DNA of 64,000 nucleotides from Conyzicola nivalis (GTDB lineage Bacteria; Actinomycetota; Actinomycetes; Actinomycetales; Microbacteriaceae), in NCBI RefSeq assembly GCF_014639655.1, contig NZ_BMGB01000002.1, forward strand, positions 372,001 to 436,000, given 5' to 3'. The notes under the pieces are model-generated. The model saw only the letters and a list, made by a program, of their open reading frames with translations, was not told the origin of the DNA and ran no database searches. This document shows, piece after piece, positions 34,440 to 42,927 of the stretch. Numbering within the stretch: position 1 is the stretch's first letter; the number at the start of each line of letters is the position of its first letter. The position numbers were made by a program, and so were the translations under genes.

Positions 34440-35312
34440 TCACGCCGCGTCGACCGGTTCGGCCCGGGCGGCGCGACGACGGCGGATCACCACGAGGGCG
34501 ATCAGCGCCGCGACGCCCGCCAGCGCGAGCCACGGGACGAGCACGCCGAGGGCGACGAGCAGGAACCCAACGAATCCGGTGAAGGCCGCCCACCCCGCGA
34601 CCAGCCCGTCCCAGAAGGTGTCCGGCTGCGCGAGCGGGGCATCCGTCACGGAGATCAGCGACAGTTCGATCGTCGACAGGTCGACCTGGTCGGCGAGGGA
34701 ACGTCGCTGCGCCTCCATCGACTCGAGGTTGCCCTGCCGCTCGCTGATCGCGGTCTCGAGGTCGATGAGTACCTTAGTGTCGGTCGCGGTGGCGAGCAGC
34801 GCCGTGAGTCGGTCGACGGAGGCCCGCAGCGCGGAGATGCGCGCGTCGAGATCCTGGGCCTGCGCCGTGACGTCGACGGCGTTGATCGCGACGTGCTCGG
34901 CATCGCCGAGCGCCTTGAGTCCGTCGAGGGTGGCGCCCAGCGAATCGGACGGGATACGCAGACTGAGCGTCGCCGATCCGTTGTCGTTTTCGGTGGGCGC
35001 GTTCTCGGTGCGTGCGTCGACCCGCCCGCCCGCGGTCTCCACGATGCGCACGGCCTCGCTGGCGGCCGCGATGGGATCGTCGGCGGTGACCGTCACGGTT
35101 CCCGTGGTCACGACAGAGCGGGTGTCGTCTGCGAGGAGTTGTCCGGCCGTGGCATCCGTGACCCGGGCCTCCTCGCTGGTACCGGGGACCGACGGTTGGC
35201 TCAGGCCGGGTTCGCTCACGGCCGGTGCCGACTGGTCGCTCGCGGATGTCGTGCAGCCGGCGAGCGACACCGCGGCTGCCAACAGTGCTGTGGTTGCAAG
35301 AATTCGCCTCAT
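34440..35312 (-). CDS. DUF4349 lipoprotein
   Basis: 290 residues from the ATG at 35312. A lipoprotein signal with lipobox L-A-G-C is near residue 19, then a Ser/Pro-rich linker. The DUF4349 domain runs from about 65 to 220 (VTTGTVTVTADDP, TLSLRIPSD, a coiled coil ISALRASVDRLTALL and VDLSTIELSL). A C-terminal membrane helix (about 240-275) ends in RRRRAAR. The protein sits outside the membrane, held by the lipid and the helix. Function unknown; the domain is common in envelope proteins. Confidence 0.9.
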   Translation of the reverse strand: MRRILATTALLAAAVSLAGCTTSASDQSAPAVSEPGLSQPSVPGTSEEARVTDATAGQLLADDTRSVVTTGTVTVTADDPIAAASEAVRIVETAGGRVDARTENAPTENDNGSATLSLRIPSDSLGATLDGLKALGDAEHVAINAVDVTAQAQDLDARISALRASVDRLTALLATATDTKVLIDLETAISERQGNLESMEAQRRSLADQVDLSTIELSLISVTDAPLAQPDTFWDGLVAGWAAFTGFVGFLLVALGVLVPWLALAGVAALIALVVIRRRRAARAEPVDAA

Positions 35313-35481
35313 GCTGCGAAGGTACGACCGCGGCACGGCAACCGCTACCCAACGTTTGACACGATTCGGACGTCAATCGGGGGCGTGGTCGGCCGATTCG
35401 GGCGGTGCGCTTGTCAAGGTCTGGAGGGGGCGCTGCGGGAGTCCTACCCTCGGTTACGACCATTCGATCAAGGGAGACAAC

Positions 35482-35697
35482 ATGGGCGTATTCGACAATG
35501 CCAAGGACGCGGCCGAGGCTACGGGCAAGAAGATCGGCGACTGGGCCGACGACACCAAAGACCGCATCGGCGACAGGGTCGATGAAGCGAAAGCCGACGC
35601 CGAGGTGAAGAGGGCCGAGGGTGACGTGAAGAAGGCCGAGGCCAACCGCGACGCCACCGAGACCAAGAACGAGTACAAGGAGAACCTCCGCGACTAA
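35482..35697 (+). CDS. Small hydrophilic stress-type (LEA/CsbD-like) protein
   Basis: 71 residues from the ATG at 35482, with AGGGAG upstream. Nearly all residues are Lys, Asp, Glu, Ala or Gly in a repeating helical pattern (DNAKDAAEATGKKIGDWADD, DRIGDRVDEAKADAE). It has no cysteine and no hydrophobic core. Composition resembles CsbD-like and LEA-like stress peptides; no family is certain. It has its own strong terminator. Confidence 0.7.
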   Translation: MGVFDNAKDAAEATGKKIGDWADDTKDRIGDRVDEAKADAEVKRAEGDVKKAEANRDATETKNEYKENLRD

Positions 35698-35712
35698 GGA
35701 GGTTTAGCGAAG

Positions 35713-35745
35713 AGGGAATCGGGCCGCAAGCTCGATTCCCTTTTT
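35713..35745 (+). terminator. Rho-independent terminator
   Basis: AGGGAATCG at 35713-35721 pairs with CGATTCCCT at 35733-35741, extended inward by GC after one mismatch, and is followed by TTTTT. One of the few in the window with a proper T-run. Confidence 0.85.
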
Positions 35746-35768
35746 CACGAGTCACGTACGCTCGACCC

Positions 35769-36755
35769 ATGGACACACGCAACGCAGCGCGCATCGGCAG
35801 AGACCTCTCGGTCATCGGACTCGGCACCTGGCAACTCGGTGCCGACTGGGGAGACGTCAGCGAGGCGGATGCCCGGTCGGTTCTCGACGCCTCGGTCGAG
35901 GCGGGGGTCAGCGTTTTCGACACCGCCGACGTCTACGGCGACGGACGCAGCGAGCAGATCATCGGCGGATACCTCGCCGACAACCCCGACCTCGACATCT
36001 TCGTCGCCACCAAGATGGGGCGCCGCGAAGAACAGGACCCCGCGAACTTCACGCTGGAGAAATTCCGCGAGTGGACCGACCGCTCGCGCACGAACCTCCG
36101 CGTCGACACCCTCGACCTCGTACAGCTGCACTGCCCGCCCACGCCCGTGTTCTCGACCGACGCCGTGTACGACGCCCTCGACACGCTCGTCGCCGAGGGT
36201 GCCATCGCCCGTTACGGCGTGAGCGTCGAGACCGTCGACGAGGCGCTCGCCGCGATGGAGCGTCCGGGGCTCGCGAGCGTGCAGATCATCGTGAACGCGT
36301 TCCGCCTTAAGCCGCTCGAACGCGTGCTGCCCGCCGCCGCGGAGGCCGGCATCGCCGTCATCACCCGCGTGCCCCTCGCTTCGGGACTGCTCAGCGGGAA
36401 GTACACGGCCGACACCACGTTCGCGGCCAACGACCACCGCACGTTCAACCGGCACGGCGAGGCCTTCGACGTGGGGGAGACCTTCTCCGGAGTCGACTTC
36501 GAGCGCGGAGTCGCCGCGGCGCAGGAGTTCTCGGCGCTCGCCGCATCCGTCGACCTTTCTCCGTCGGTCGCCGCGCTCGCCTGGCTCGCCCAGCTCGACG
36601 GCGTGACCACGGTGATTCCGGGCGCACGCAATGTGGAGCAGGCCCGCACCAACGCGTCGGCCGGATCGGTCGCGCCGCTGCCCGAATCGTTCGGGGTCGC
36701 GGTCGCCGACATCTACGACCGGTACTTCCGCGAGGCGGTGCACGGCCGCTGGTAG
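35769..36755 (+). CDS. Aldo/keto reductase
   Basis: 328 residues. The (beta/alpha)8 signature is present: IGLGTWQLGADWGD, DTADVYGDGRSEQIIGG (catalytic Tyr), ATKMG (Lys), and VIPGARNVEQARTNA near the C-terminus for the NADPH 2'-phosphate. It reduces carbonyl compounds with NADPH; substrate unknown. Monocistronic, starting 24 bp after the previous terminator. Confidence 0.92.
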   Translation: MDTRNAARIGRDLSVIGLGTWQLGADWGDVSEADARSVLDASVEAGVSVFDTADVYGDGRSEQIIGGYLADNPDLDIFVATKMGRREEQDPANFTLEKFREWTDRSRTNLRVDTLDLVQLHCPPTPVFSTDAVYDALDTLVAEGAIARYGVSVETVDEALAAMERPGLASVQIIVNAFRLKPLERVLPAAAEAGIAVITRVPLASGLLSGKYTADTTFAANDHRTFNRHGEAFDVGETFSGVDFERGVAAAQEFSALAASVDLSPSVAALAWLAQLDGVTTVIPGARNVEQARTNASAGSVAPLPESFGVAVADIYDRYFREAVHGRW

Positions 36756-36809
36756 CGGCGTCGCGCGGCACCTACGCACTGTGGCGCTGGCAAGTCTGCC
36801 CAGGCGCAC

Positions 36810-36881
36810 GGCACTCTCTAAATCGAAGGTTCAGTTCGTGCTGACGTCAGCGCAGACTGAACCTTCGAATCGGGGAGTGCC
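36810..36881. repeat. Palindromic intergenic repeat, family B copy 1
   Basis: Nested inverted repeats. Outer GGCACTCTC (36810-36818) pairs with GGGAGTGCC (36873-36881) with one mismatch. Inner TCGAAGGTTCAGT (36823-36835) pairs with 36856-36868. The centre is CTGACGTCAG. The core GGTTCAGTTCGTG recurs at 49067-49102. Confidence 0.75.
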
Positions 36882-36921
36882 GCAGCACGGGCACCCAGAA
36901 ACGAGACGCGTCGCGCTCGGG

Positions 36922-37647
36922 TCAGCCCAGCCACTCCCGCAGCAGCGCGAGTGTCTCGTCGGGGCGGTCGCGGTGCGGGGAGTGGCCCGACCCCTCGATC
37001 ACCCGGTAGTCGATCAGCGGGTTCGCGGCGACCAGCTCGTCGGCGGTGGCGGTCGGCAGCATGCTGTAGACGGCGTGGTCGCCGCCGACGAGCAGGGTCG
37101 GCACGGCGAGGCGTCGGGCGTCGTCGAGCACGTCCCACGGGGTGTTGTGCGCGATGGTGCGCGTGACCATGTCTGCCGTGGCCTTCGCGGTCGCGGTCGC
37201 CTTGTGCGAGACGTCGAGCGGATGCCACGCGGGACGCAGTTCACGGAAGCCCGCCTCGTCGAGCCCGAGTTCGCCCAGTTCGCCCGCGAGCAGCCCGTCG
37301 AGTTCGGCGGACGGGAGCACGAGCGCCGGGTCGAGCAGCACGAGCCGGCGGGTGAAGCCGGCACGTAGCGCGGCGACCGTGGCGACCGCGCCGCCCAGCG
37401 AGTGTCCGACCACGGCGTCCCAGCCGGAGCCGGGCAGGTCGCCCGCGTAGTCCGCGAACGCGTAGCCGTCGGCGACCGGTGCGTCACCGTTGCCACGCAG
37501 GTCGACCGCCGTCACGTGCCAGCCGGCTTTGGCGAGCGAATCGCCCACCCGCCACCAGGTGGCACCGCTCGAAGTCAGACCGTGGACGAGCAGGGCGCGG
37601 CGGGCGGCGCGAGGATCGCCCCAGGTGGTTGCCGGAAGTTCGGGCAT
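36922..37647 (-). CDS. Alpha/beta hydrolase
   Basis: 241 residues. HGLTSSGATWW forms the oxyanion loop, VGHSLGGA the nucleophile elbow, and EGSGHSPHRDRP carries the catalytic His. Asp is in LLVGGDHAVY. All catalytic residues are present, unlike the hydrolase at 1677. Substrate unknown. It begins 4 bp past the stop of the MFS transporter gene on the same strand, so the pair is an operon. Confidence 0.9.
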   Translation of the reverse strand: MPELPATTWGDPRAARRALLVHGLTSSGATWWRVGDSLAKAGWHVTAVDLRGNGDAPVADGYAFADYAGDLPGSGWDAVVGHSLGGAVATVAALRAGFTRRLVLLDPALVLPSAELDGLLAGELGELGLDEAGFRELRPAWHPLDVSHKATATAKATADMVTRTIAHNTPWDVLDDARRLAVPTLLVGGDHAVYSMLPTATADELVAANPLIDYRVIEGSGHSPHRDRPDETLALLREWLG

Positions 37648-37651
37648 CCCG

Positions 37652-38860
37652 CTAGCTCGGCTGGATCGGGATCGGGGCGGTGTCGGGCAGCGAGGTGAGT
37701 TCGCGGCCGCGGAGGTCGGGGTGCCAGCCGCGCAGGATCAGGGGGATCAGGAAGCCGACGAACGCGAAACCGGCGGCGACCATAAAGCCGCCGATGGCAC
37801 CGTTGGCGTCGATGAGGAAGCCTGCGATGGCCGAGCCGATCGCGGCGCCGATGAGCTGTCCGGTGCCGACCCAGCCGTAGGCCTCGGCGGTGTCGCTGAA
37901 CTTCACCGTCGCCGACACGATGGCGAACATCACGGCGAGGGCGGGGGCGATTCCGACGCCGGCGACGAGCAGCGCGATGGCGAGCCACCAGAAGTCGAGC
38001 GACGCCATGGCGAGCGCCATGCCGACGAAGACGGCGAACATACGCCGCGCCATCGCCCACGGGCCCACCGGGAGGTGACCGAGGGCGAGGCCGCCGGCCA
38101 GCGAGCCGAGGGCGAAGATCGCGAGGATGATGCCCGACTCGGCGCCGTCTTCGCCGAAGGTCGCGACGACGCCCGCCTCGACGGCCGCGCAGGCACCGAT
38201 GAGCAGGAAGCCCGTGATGGTGGACAGCAGCACGGCCGGCTTCTTGAGCACGACGCCGAGCTTGCGTTTGCTGCGCGGGATGCGCACGCGCCCCACCTCG
38301 GGCGACAGGATGAACCACAACCCGCCGCCGACCATCAGCACGCCGGCGAGCACGATCGCGAGCGAGGTCGAGATCTGCACGGCGACGAAGGTCGTGATGA
38401 CGGGGCCCGCGACCCAGATGATCTCCTGCGCGGAAGCGTCGAGGGAGAACAGCGGGGTCAGCTGCTTCGAGTTGACCATCTTGGGGTAGATGGTGCGCAC
38501 GGCCGGCTGGATCGGCGGAGTCGACAGGCCGCAGATGAGTCCGACGTTCATGTAGGCCCACACCGGCATCACGATGAAGGCCATGCAGAAGATCGAGATG
38601 GTGCAGACCACCATCGTGAGCACGAGCACCTTGCGCATGCTCCAGACGCCCATCCACCGGCTGGTGAGCGGGCCGGCGATGGCCTGGCCGATGCTGGTGG
38701 CCGCGAGCACGAGGCCGGCGGCGCCATAGGAATTGTGGATGTGCTCGATGTGCAGCAGGTAGGCCAGCGAGAGCATTCCCGAGGGGAACCGGGCGGTCAA
38801 CTGCGCCGCGATGATGCGGGCGACCCCGGGGGTTTTCAACAGGCTGGCGTAGCTACTCAC
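37652..38860 (-). CDS. Major facilitator superfamily transporter
   Basis: 402 residues with a GTG start. About twelve hydrophobic helices; the segment GPLTSRWMGVWSMRKVLVL corresponds to the MFS loop 2-3 motif. N-terminal ARIIAAQLTARFPSGMLSLAYLLHI is typical of drug-exporter-like MFS proteins. Substrate not predictable. It lies upstream of the hydrolase gene and divergent from the ribonucleotide reductase operon, sharing the 222-bp intergenic region. Confidence 0.88.
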   Translation of the reverse strand: MSSYASLLKTPGVARIIAAQLTARFPSGMLSLAYLLHIEHIHNSYGAAGLVLAATSIGQAIAGPLTSRWMGVWSMRKVLVLTMVVCTISIFCMAFIVMPVWAYMNVGLICGLSTPPIQPAVRTIYPKMVNSKQLTPLFSLDASAQEIIWVAGPVITTFVAVQISTSLAIVLAGVLMVGGGLWFILSPEVGRVRIPRSKRKLGVVLKKPAVLLSTITGFLLIGACAAVEAGVVATFGEDGAESGIILAIFALGSLAGGLALGHLPVGPWAMARRMFAVFVGMALAMASLDFWWLAIALLVAGVGIAPALAVMFAIVSATVKFSDTAEAYGWVGTGQLIGAAIGSAIAGFLIDANGAIGGFMVAAGFAFVGFLIPLILRGWHPDLRGRELTSLPDTAPIPIQPS

Positions 38861-38949
38861 CGGCCTAGTCTACGGAAGTCCCCGCGACATCCGACCCGCC
38901 CTGTATGCGGCGATAACCCGGGCTGGGCCTGTGGAATCTGGGGACAAAG

Positions 38950-38969
38950 TTATCCACACCTGTGGATGA
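38950..38969. promoter_or_regulatory. Two DnaA-box-like sites
   Basis: TTATCCACA (38950-38958) is a perfect consensus DnaA box. TGTGGATGA (38961-38969) is its near-consensus reverse. They face each other 2 bp apart, upstream of the reductase operon. DnaA-ATP control of ribonucleotide reductase is known in other bacteria. Confidence 0.55.
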
Positions 38970-38974
38970 CACGC

Positions 38975-39022
38975 CCACTACATGTAGGGATCGCTTTCTG
39001 TCGGAACCCCGATATATAGTGG
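38975..39022 (+). promoter_or_regulatory. Tandem NrdR boxes upstream of the ribonucleotide reductase operon
   Basis: CCACTACATGTAGGGA (38975-38990) and CCCCGATATATAGTGG (39007-39022) both fit the NrdR box (ACACTATATATAGTGT-like). Their starts are 32 bp apart, about three helical turns, the standard NrdR arrangement. They lie 61-108 bp before the GTG start. NrdR would repress the operon when dATP is high. Confidence 0.8.
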
Positions 39023-39082
39023 TGCAAGAGCCAAGGCAGCGACGGGGGTTGCTGCCAAATCTGGGCATTTTTAGGAGCATTC

Positions 39083-41548
39083 GTGGGAATCACAGTAGTA
39101 AAGCGCAACGGCGAGCGAGAGCCGTACGACGCCAACAAAATCAACCTCGCCATCGAGCACGCCACATACGGTCTCGACGACAACATCACCTGGGTCACGC
39201 AGATCGCGTCGGAACTCGAGCTCACGCTCTTCGACGGCATCACCACCCAGCAGCTCGACGAGGCCGTCATCCAGGTCGCCCTGCAGAACGTCAAAGACGA
39301 CCCGGCATTCGACGTCGTTGCCGCCCGCCTCCTGCTCAAGACCATCTACAAGCGCGTGCTCGGCCACTACTCCGGTGCCGACGAGCTGAAGGCGCTGCAC
39401 GCCAGCCACTTCGAGGCCAACGTGCGTCGCGGTGTCGAAGAGGGACTCCTCGACACGCGCCTCGTCGAACTCTTCGACTTCTCCGCTCTCTCCGCCGCAC
39501 TCGAGCCCTCCCACGACGAGCTCCTCAAGTACATCGGCGTTGTGACGCTGAACAACCGGTACGGCATCAAGGGCCGCAACGGCGACGCCCTCGAGGTGCC
39601 CCAGTACTTCTGGATGCGCATCGCCATGGGCCTCTCGCTCAACGAGCAGAACCCCACCGAGCACGCCATCGCCTTCTACGAGAAGATGTCGAAGCTCGAG
39701 TACCTCGCCGCCGGCTCCACGCTCGTCAACGCGGGCACCGTCTACCCCCAGCTCGCCAACTGCTTCGTCATGGAAATGCAAGACGACATGGAGCACATCG
39801 CGAAGACCACCCGCGACGTCATGTGGCTCACCAAGGGCACCGGCGGAATCGGCCTCTCGGTCACCAAGCTGCGCGCACAGGGCTCGCCCATCCGCTCGAA
39901 CAACACCACGTCGACCGGCCCGATCCCGTTCATGCACACGATCGACTCCATCCTGCGGGCGGTGAGCCGAGGCGGAAAGAAGTTCGGCGCCCTCGCGTTC
40001 TACATGGAGAACTGGCACCTCGACTTCCCGGAGTTCCTCGACCTCCGCCAGAACTCCGGCGACCCGTACCGCCGCACCCGCACCGCGAACACCGCGGTCT
40101 GGATCAGCGACGAGTTCATGAAGCGCGTGCAGAACGACGACTTCTGGTACCTCTTCGACCCGCTCGAGGTCGCCGACCTCAACGAGCTCTACGGCCAGGC
40201 CTTCTCGACCCGCTACAACGAGTACGTGGCCAAGGCCGAAGCCGGCGAGATGCGCATGTTCAAGAAGATGGGCGCCCGCGAGCAGTTCAAGTCGATCCTT
40301 CTGTCGCTGCAGAGCACCGCTCACCCGTGGCTCACCTGGAAGGACACGATCAACAACCGTGCGCTGAACAACAACACGGGAACGATCCACCTGTCCAACC
40401 TCTGCACCGAGATCACCCTCCCGCAGGACGAAGACAACGTCTCGGTCTGCAACCTCGCGTCGATCAACCTCTCGCGTCACCTTGACGATGCGGGCAAGCT
40501 CGACTTCTCGAAGATCGAGGAGAGCGCGCGCCTCGCGGTGCGCCAGCTCGACAACCTGATCGACATCACGCGTTCCAGCGTGAAGGAGGCGGACTTCTCG
40601 AACGAGCAGAACCGCGCCGTCGGACTTGGTGTCATGGGCTTCACCGACATCATCGAGCGCATGGGCATCAGCTACGAGAGCGAAGAGTCGTACGACCTGA
40701 TCGACGAGATCATGGAGCACGTCTCCTACGCGGCGATCGACGAGAGCGCCAACCTCGCCCAGGAGCGCGGTGCCTACAAGAACTTCGCCGGTTCGCGTTG
40801 GGCGCAGGGCCTCGTGCCGATCGACTCGATCGAGCTCACCGAGGCCGACCGCGGCCAGGAGATCAAGGTCAACCGCAAGACCCGCCTCGACTGGGACGCC
40901 CTGCGTCTCAAGGTCAAGGGAGGCATGCGCAACGCGACCCTCATGGCGATCGCGCCCACCGCGTCGATCGGACTCGTCGCCGGCACCACGCCCGGCCTCG
41001 ACCCGCAGTTCTCGCAGATCTTCAGCCGCGCCACCTCGAACGGCAAGTTCCTCGAGGTCAACCGCAACCTGGTGACCGACCTGCAGAACCTCGGCCTCTG
41101 GGATTCGACGAAGGAGACCATCCTGCGCAGCCAGGGTGACATCCAGAACATCGCGTCGATCCCCGACTCGGTCAAGGCCACCTACAAGACGAGCTTCCAG
41201 CTCTCGCCCTACTCGTTCCTCGAGGTCGCGGCGCGTGCGCAGAAGTGGATCGACCAGGCGATCAGCCGCAACATGTACCTCGAGACGCGCGACATCGGCG
41301 ACATGATGGACATCTACATGGGAGCGTGGGAGCGCGGCGTGAAGACGACGTACTACCTGCACATGAAGCCTCGTCACACCGCCGAGCAGTCCACCGTCAA
41401 GGTGAACAAGTCGGAGGAGATCGGCGACGGCGCCAAGAAGGGCTTCGGAGCCCCGAAGGCCACGGTCGGTGCTGGAACAAGCGGTGCTGCGGATGCCGCG
41501 GCTCCCGTAGCCCCACGCAAGGGCTTCGGCTTCGGAGGTGTGAAGTAA
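39083..41548 (+). CDS. Ribonucleoside-diphosphate reductase, large (alpha) subunit with ATP-cone
   Basis: 821 residues; GTG start after TTAGGAG. Residues 1-95 are an ATP-cone for allosteric activity control. Active-site cysteines are C227 (LANCFVM), C441 (SNLCTEI, radical cysteine) and C456 (SVCNLAS). The TTYYLHMKPR segment provides the Tyr pair of the radical path. The chain ends in a Gly/Ala/Lys-rich linker (KGFGFGGVK) without the C-terminal CxxC pair needed for re-reduction; that pair is in the next frame, which starts inside this gene's stop codon (TAATG). The ATP-cone and the absence of nrdH and nrdI argue against class Ib. Together with the beta subunit it appears to be class Ic. Confidence 0.95.
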   Translation: MGITVVKRNGEREPYDANKINLAIEHATYGLDDNITWVTQIASELELTLFDGITTQQLDEAVIQVALQNVKDDPAFDVVAARLLLKTIYKRVLGHYSGADELKALHASHFEANVRRGVEEGLLDTRLVELFDFSALSAALEPSHDELLKYIGVVTLNNRYGIKGRNGDALEVPQYFWMRIAMGLSLNEQNPTEHAIAFYEKMSKLEYLAAGSTLVNAGTVYPQLANCFVMEMQDDMEHIAKTTRDVMWLTKGTGGIGLSVTKLRAQGSPIRSNNTTSTGPIPFMHTIDSILRAVSRGGKKFGALAFYMENWHLDFPEFLDLRQNSGDPYRRTRTANTAVWISDEFMKRVQNDDFWYLFDPLEVADLNELYGQAFSTRYNEYVAKAEAGEMRMFKKMGAREQFKSILLSLQSTAHPWLTWKDTINNRALNNNTGTIHLSNLCTEITLPQDEDNVSVCNLASINLSRHLDDAGKLDFSKIEESARLAVRQLDNLIDITRSSVKEADFSNEQNRAVGLGVMGFTDIIERMGISYESEESYDLIDEIMEHVSYAAIDESANLAQERGAYKNFAGSRWAQGLVPIDSIELTEADRGQEIKVNRKTRLDWDALRLKVKGGMRNATLMAIAPTASIGLVAGTTPGLDPQFSQIFSRATSNGKFLEVNRNLVTDLQNLGLWDSTKETILRSQGDIQNIASIPDSVKATYKTSFQLSPYSFLEVAARAQKWIDQAISRNMYLETRDIGDMMDIYMGAWERGVKTTYYLHMKPRHTAEQSTVKVNKSEEIGDGAKKGFGAPKATVGAGTSGAADAAAPVAPRKGFGFGGVK

Positions 41549-41616
41549 TGGGACCCGACGACTACTACGTACCCGTAGACCCGATGGACGATCTGCAGTG
41601 CGACAGCTGCCAGTAA
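41548..41616 (+). CDS. 22-codon frame carrying the CxxC redox tail of the reductase large subunit
   Basis: The ATG at 41548-41550 overlaps the large-subunit TAA (41546-41548). The peptide is acidic (PDDYYVPVDPMDD) and ends LQCDSCQ. A C-terminal CxxC on a flexible arm is exactly what large subunits use to pass electrons to the active site, and the real C-terminus here lacks it. It could be a separate coupled peptide, or be joined to the large subunit by a -1 frameshift at the end (reading GTA-ATG instead of stopping at TAA). The beta-subunit gene starts 17 bp on. Confidence 0.7.
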   Translation: MGPDDYYVPVDPMDDLQCDSCQ

Positions 41617-41632
41617 AGGAACTGAAAAACTA

Positions 41633-42634
41633 ATGGGAATTCTCGGAACCGGCCTGCAAGACGGCCTCCTCCTCAAACCGATCAAGTACCAGTGGGCGAT
41701 GGACCTGTACGACCAGGCCGTAGCGAACACCTGGTTCCCGAACGAGATCCAGCTCGGCGAAGACATCGCAGACTTCAAGAAGATGTCCGAGGAAGAGCGT
41801 CACGCGGTGACGTTCCTCATGAGCTACTTCAACCCGAACGAGCTGCTCGTCAACAAGGCCCTGGCCTTCGGCGTGTACCCGTACGTCTCGGCCGCGGAGT
41901 GCAGCATCTACCTCGCGAAGCAGATGTGGGAAGAAGCCAACCACTGCATGAGCTTCGAGTACGTGCTCGAGACCTTCCCGATCGACCGGGAAGCCGCGTA
42001 CAACTCGCACGTCGACATCCCGTCGATGGCGCGCAAAGAAGAGTTCGAGATGAAGTACATCCGTCGCATGACGGAGCAGACCCTCGACATCTCCACCGTC
42101 GAGGGCAAGCAGGACTTCGTGCGCAACCTCGTGGCGTACAACGTCATCCTCGAGGGCGTCTGGTTCTACTCGGGCTTTATGGTCGCCCTGAGCTTCCGCC
42201 AGCGCAACCTGCTGCGTAACTTCGGTTCGCTCATGGACTGGGTCGTGCGCGACGAGAGCCTGCACCTCAAGTTCGGCATCAACCTCATCCTCACCGTGCT
42301 CGAGGAGAACCCCGAGGTCGGCACCGAGGAGTTCGCCGCCGAGATCAAGCAGATGATCCTCGACGCCGTCGAGATGGAGGAGGAGTACAACCGCGACCTC
42401 CTGCCCAACGGCATCCTCGGCCTCAACGCCACTTACATCAACCAGTACGTGAAGTACCTCGCCGACCGCCGCCTGGAAGAGCTCGGCTTCGACGCGCACT
42501 ACAACGTGTCAAACCCGGCCAAGTGGATGGCAGCGGCGAACGACACCCTGCAGCTGGTCAACTTCTTCGAGTCGACCAACACGTCGTACGAGTCGAACGC
42601 CTCCGCCACCGCGAAGGCACCCGCGAACGCGTAG
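41633..42634 (+). CDS. Ribonucleoside-diphosphate reductase, small (beta) subunit, class Ic type
   Basis: 333 residues; AAGGA lies before the ATG. Metal ligands read from the sequence are E70, E101 and H104 (EANH), E174 (VILEG), E208 and H211 (DESLH). The residue four after H104, where the radical tyrosine sits in classes Ia/Ib, is F108. The first ligand is Glu, not Asp. Spacings (31 from first to second ligand, H+4 Phe, 70 to the next Glu, 34 to the next) are the same as in Chlamydia trachomatis (E89, E120, H123, F127, E193, E227), the model Mn(IV)/Fe(III) enzyme. It supplies the radical-equivalent oxidant to the alpha subunit. Confidence 0.93.
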   Translation: MGILGTGLQDGLLLKPIKYQWAMDLYDQAVANTWFPNEIQLGEDIADFKKMSEEERHAVTFLMSYFNPNELLVNKALAFGVYPYVSAAECSIYLAKQMWEEANHCMSFEYVLETFPIDREAAYNSHVDIPSMARKEEFEMKYIRRMTEQTLDISTVEGKQDFVRNLVAYNVILEGVWFYSGFMVALSFRQRNLLRNFGSLMDWVVRDESLHLKFGINLILTVLEENPEVGTEEFAAEIKQMILDAVEMEEEYNRDLLPNGILGLNATYINQYVKYLADRRLEELGFDAHYNVSNPAKWMAAANDTLQLVNFFESTNTSYESNASATAKAPANA

Positions 42635-42644
42635 CAAGAAGACT

Positions 42645-42689
42645 ATTGCCGGTTGAGCAGGTCGCGAAGCGACCTGCTCAACCGGCAAT
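42645..42689. terminator. Long perfect hairpin after the reductase operon
   Basis: Perfect 21-bp arms at 42645-42665 and 42669-42689 around GAA, beginning 10 bp after the beta-subunit stop and followed by CTGTCTTT. Likely the operon terminator; its core GAGCAGGTCGC is also related to repeat family D. Confidence 0.85.
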
Positions 42690-42702
42690 CTGTCTTTAAC
42701 CG

Positions 42703-42776
42703 ACGCGACGGCAGGATTCGAACCTGCGAATGACGGGTTATGAGTCCGTTCCCTTTGACCACTTGGGCACGCCGCG
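42703..42776 (-). tRNA. tRNA with anticodon CAT (tRNA-Met, or tRNA-Ile2)
   Basis: On the minus strand the acceptor stem is CGCGGCG/CGTCGCG with one G-T pair, then discriminator T and no encoded CCA. The D arm is CCC/GGG, the anticodon arm ACGGA-CTCATAA-CCCGT has an A-C closing pair, and the T arm is GCAGG-TTCGAAT-CCTGC. The C1-G72 pair and lack of G-C triplets in the anticodon stem argue against the initiator. Elongator Met versus lysidine-modified Ile cannot be settled by eye. Confidence 0.85.
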
Positions 42777-42927
42777 ATGTGATTCCACAGTAGGCACGCC
42801 TGTTGCCTTCGGCGTGAATGTGACGGTTGCCTACGCCGTGTGACGCAATGCTCAGGGAGTTGCCCCGGCGCGGGCGGCGGCGTACCGTGCGAAAGAACAC
42901 CCGGTCAACGACGACAGGAGATTCACG

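Noticed and set aside
38950-38969. Possible replication origin because of DnaA boxes
   Set aside because: Only two boxes, no AT-rich unwinding element, and no dnaA, dnaN or gyr genes near; promoter control is more likely.
39071-41377. A 768-codon open frame opposite the reductase large subunit
   Set aside because: Antisense to a certain gene.
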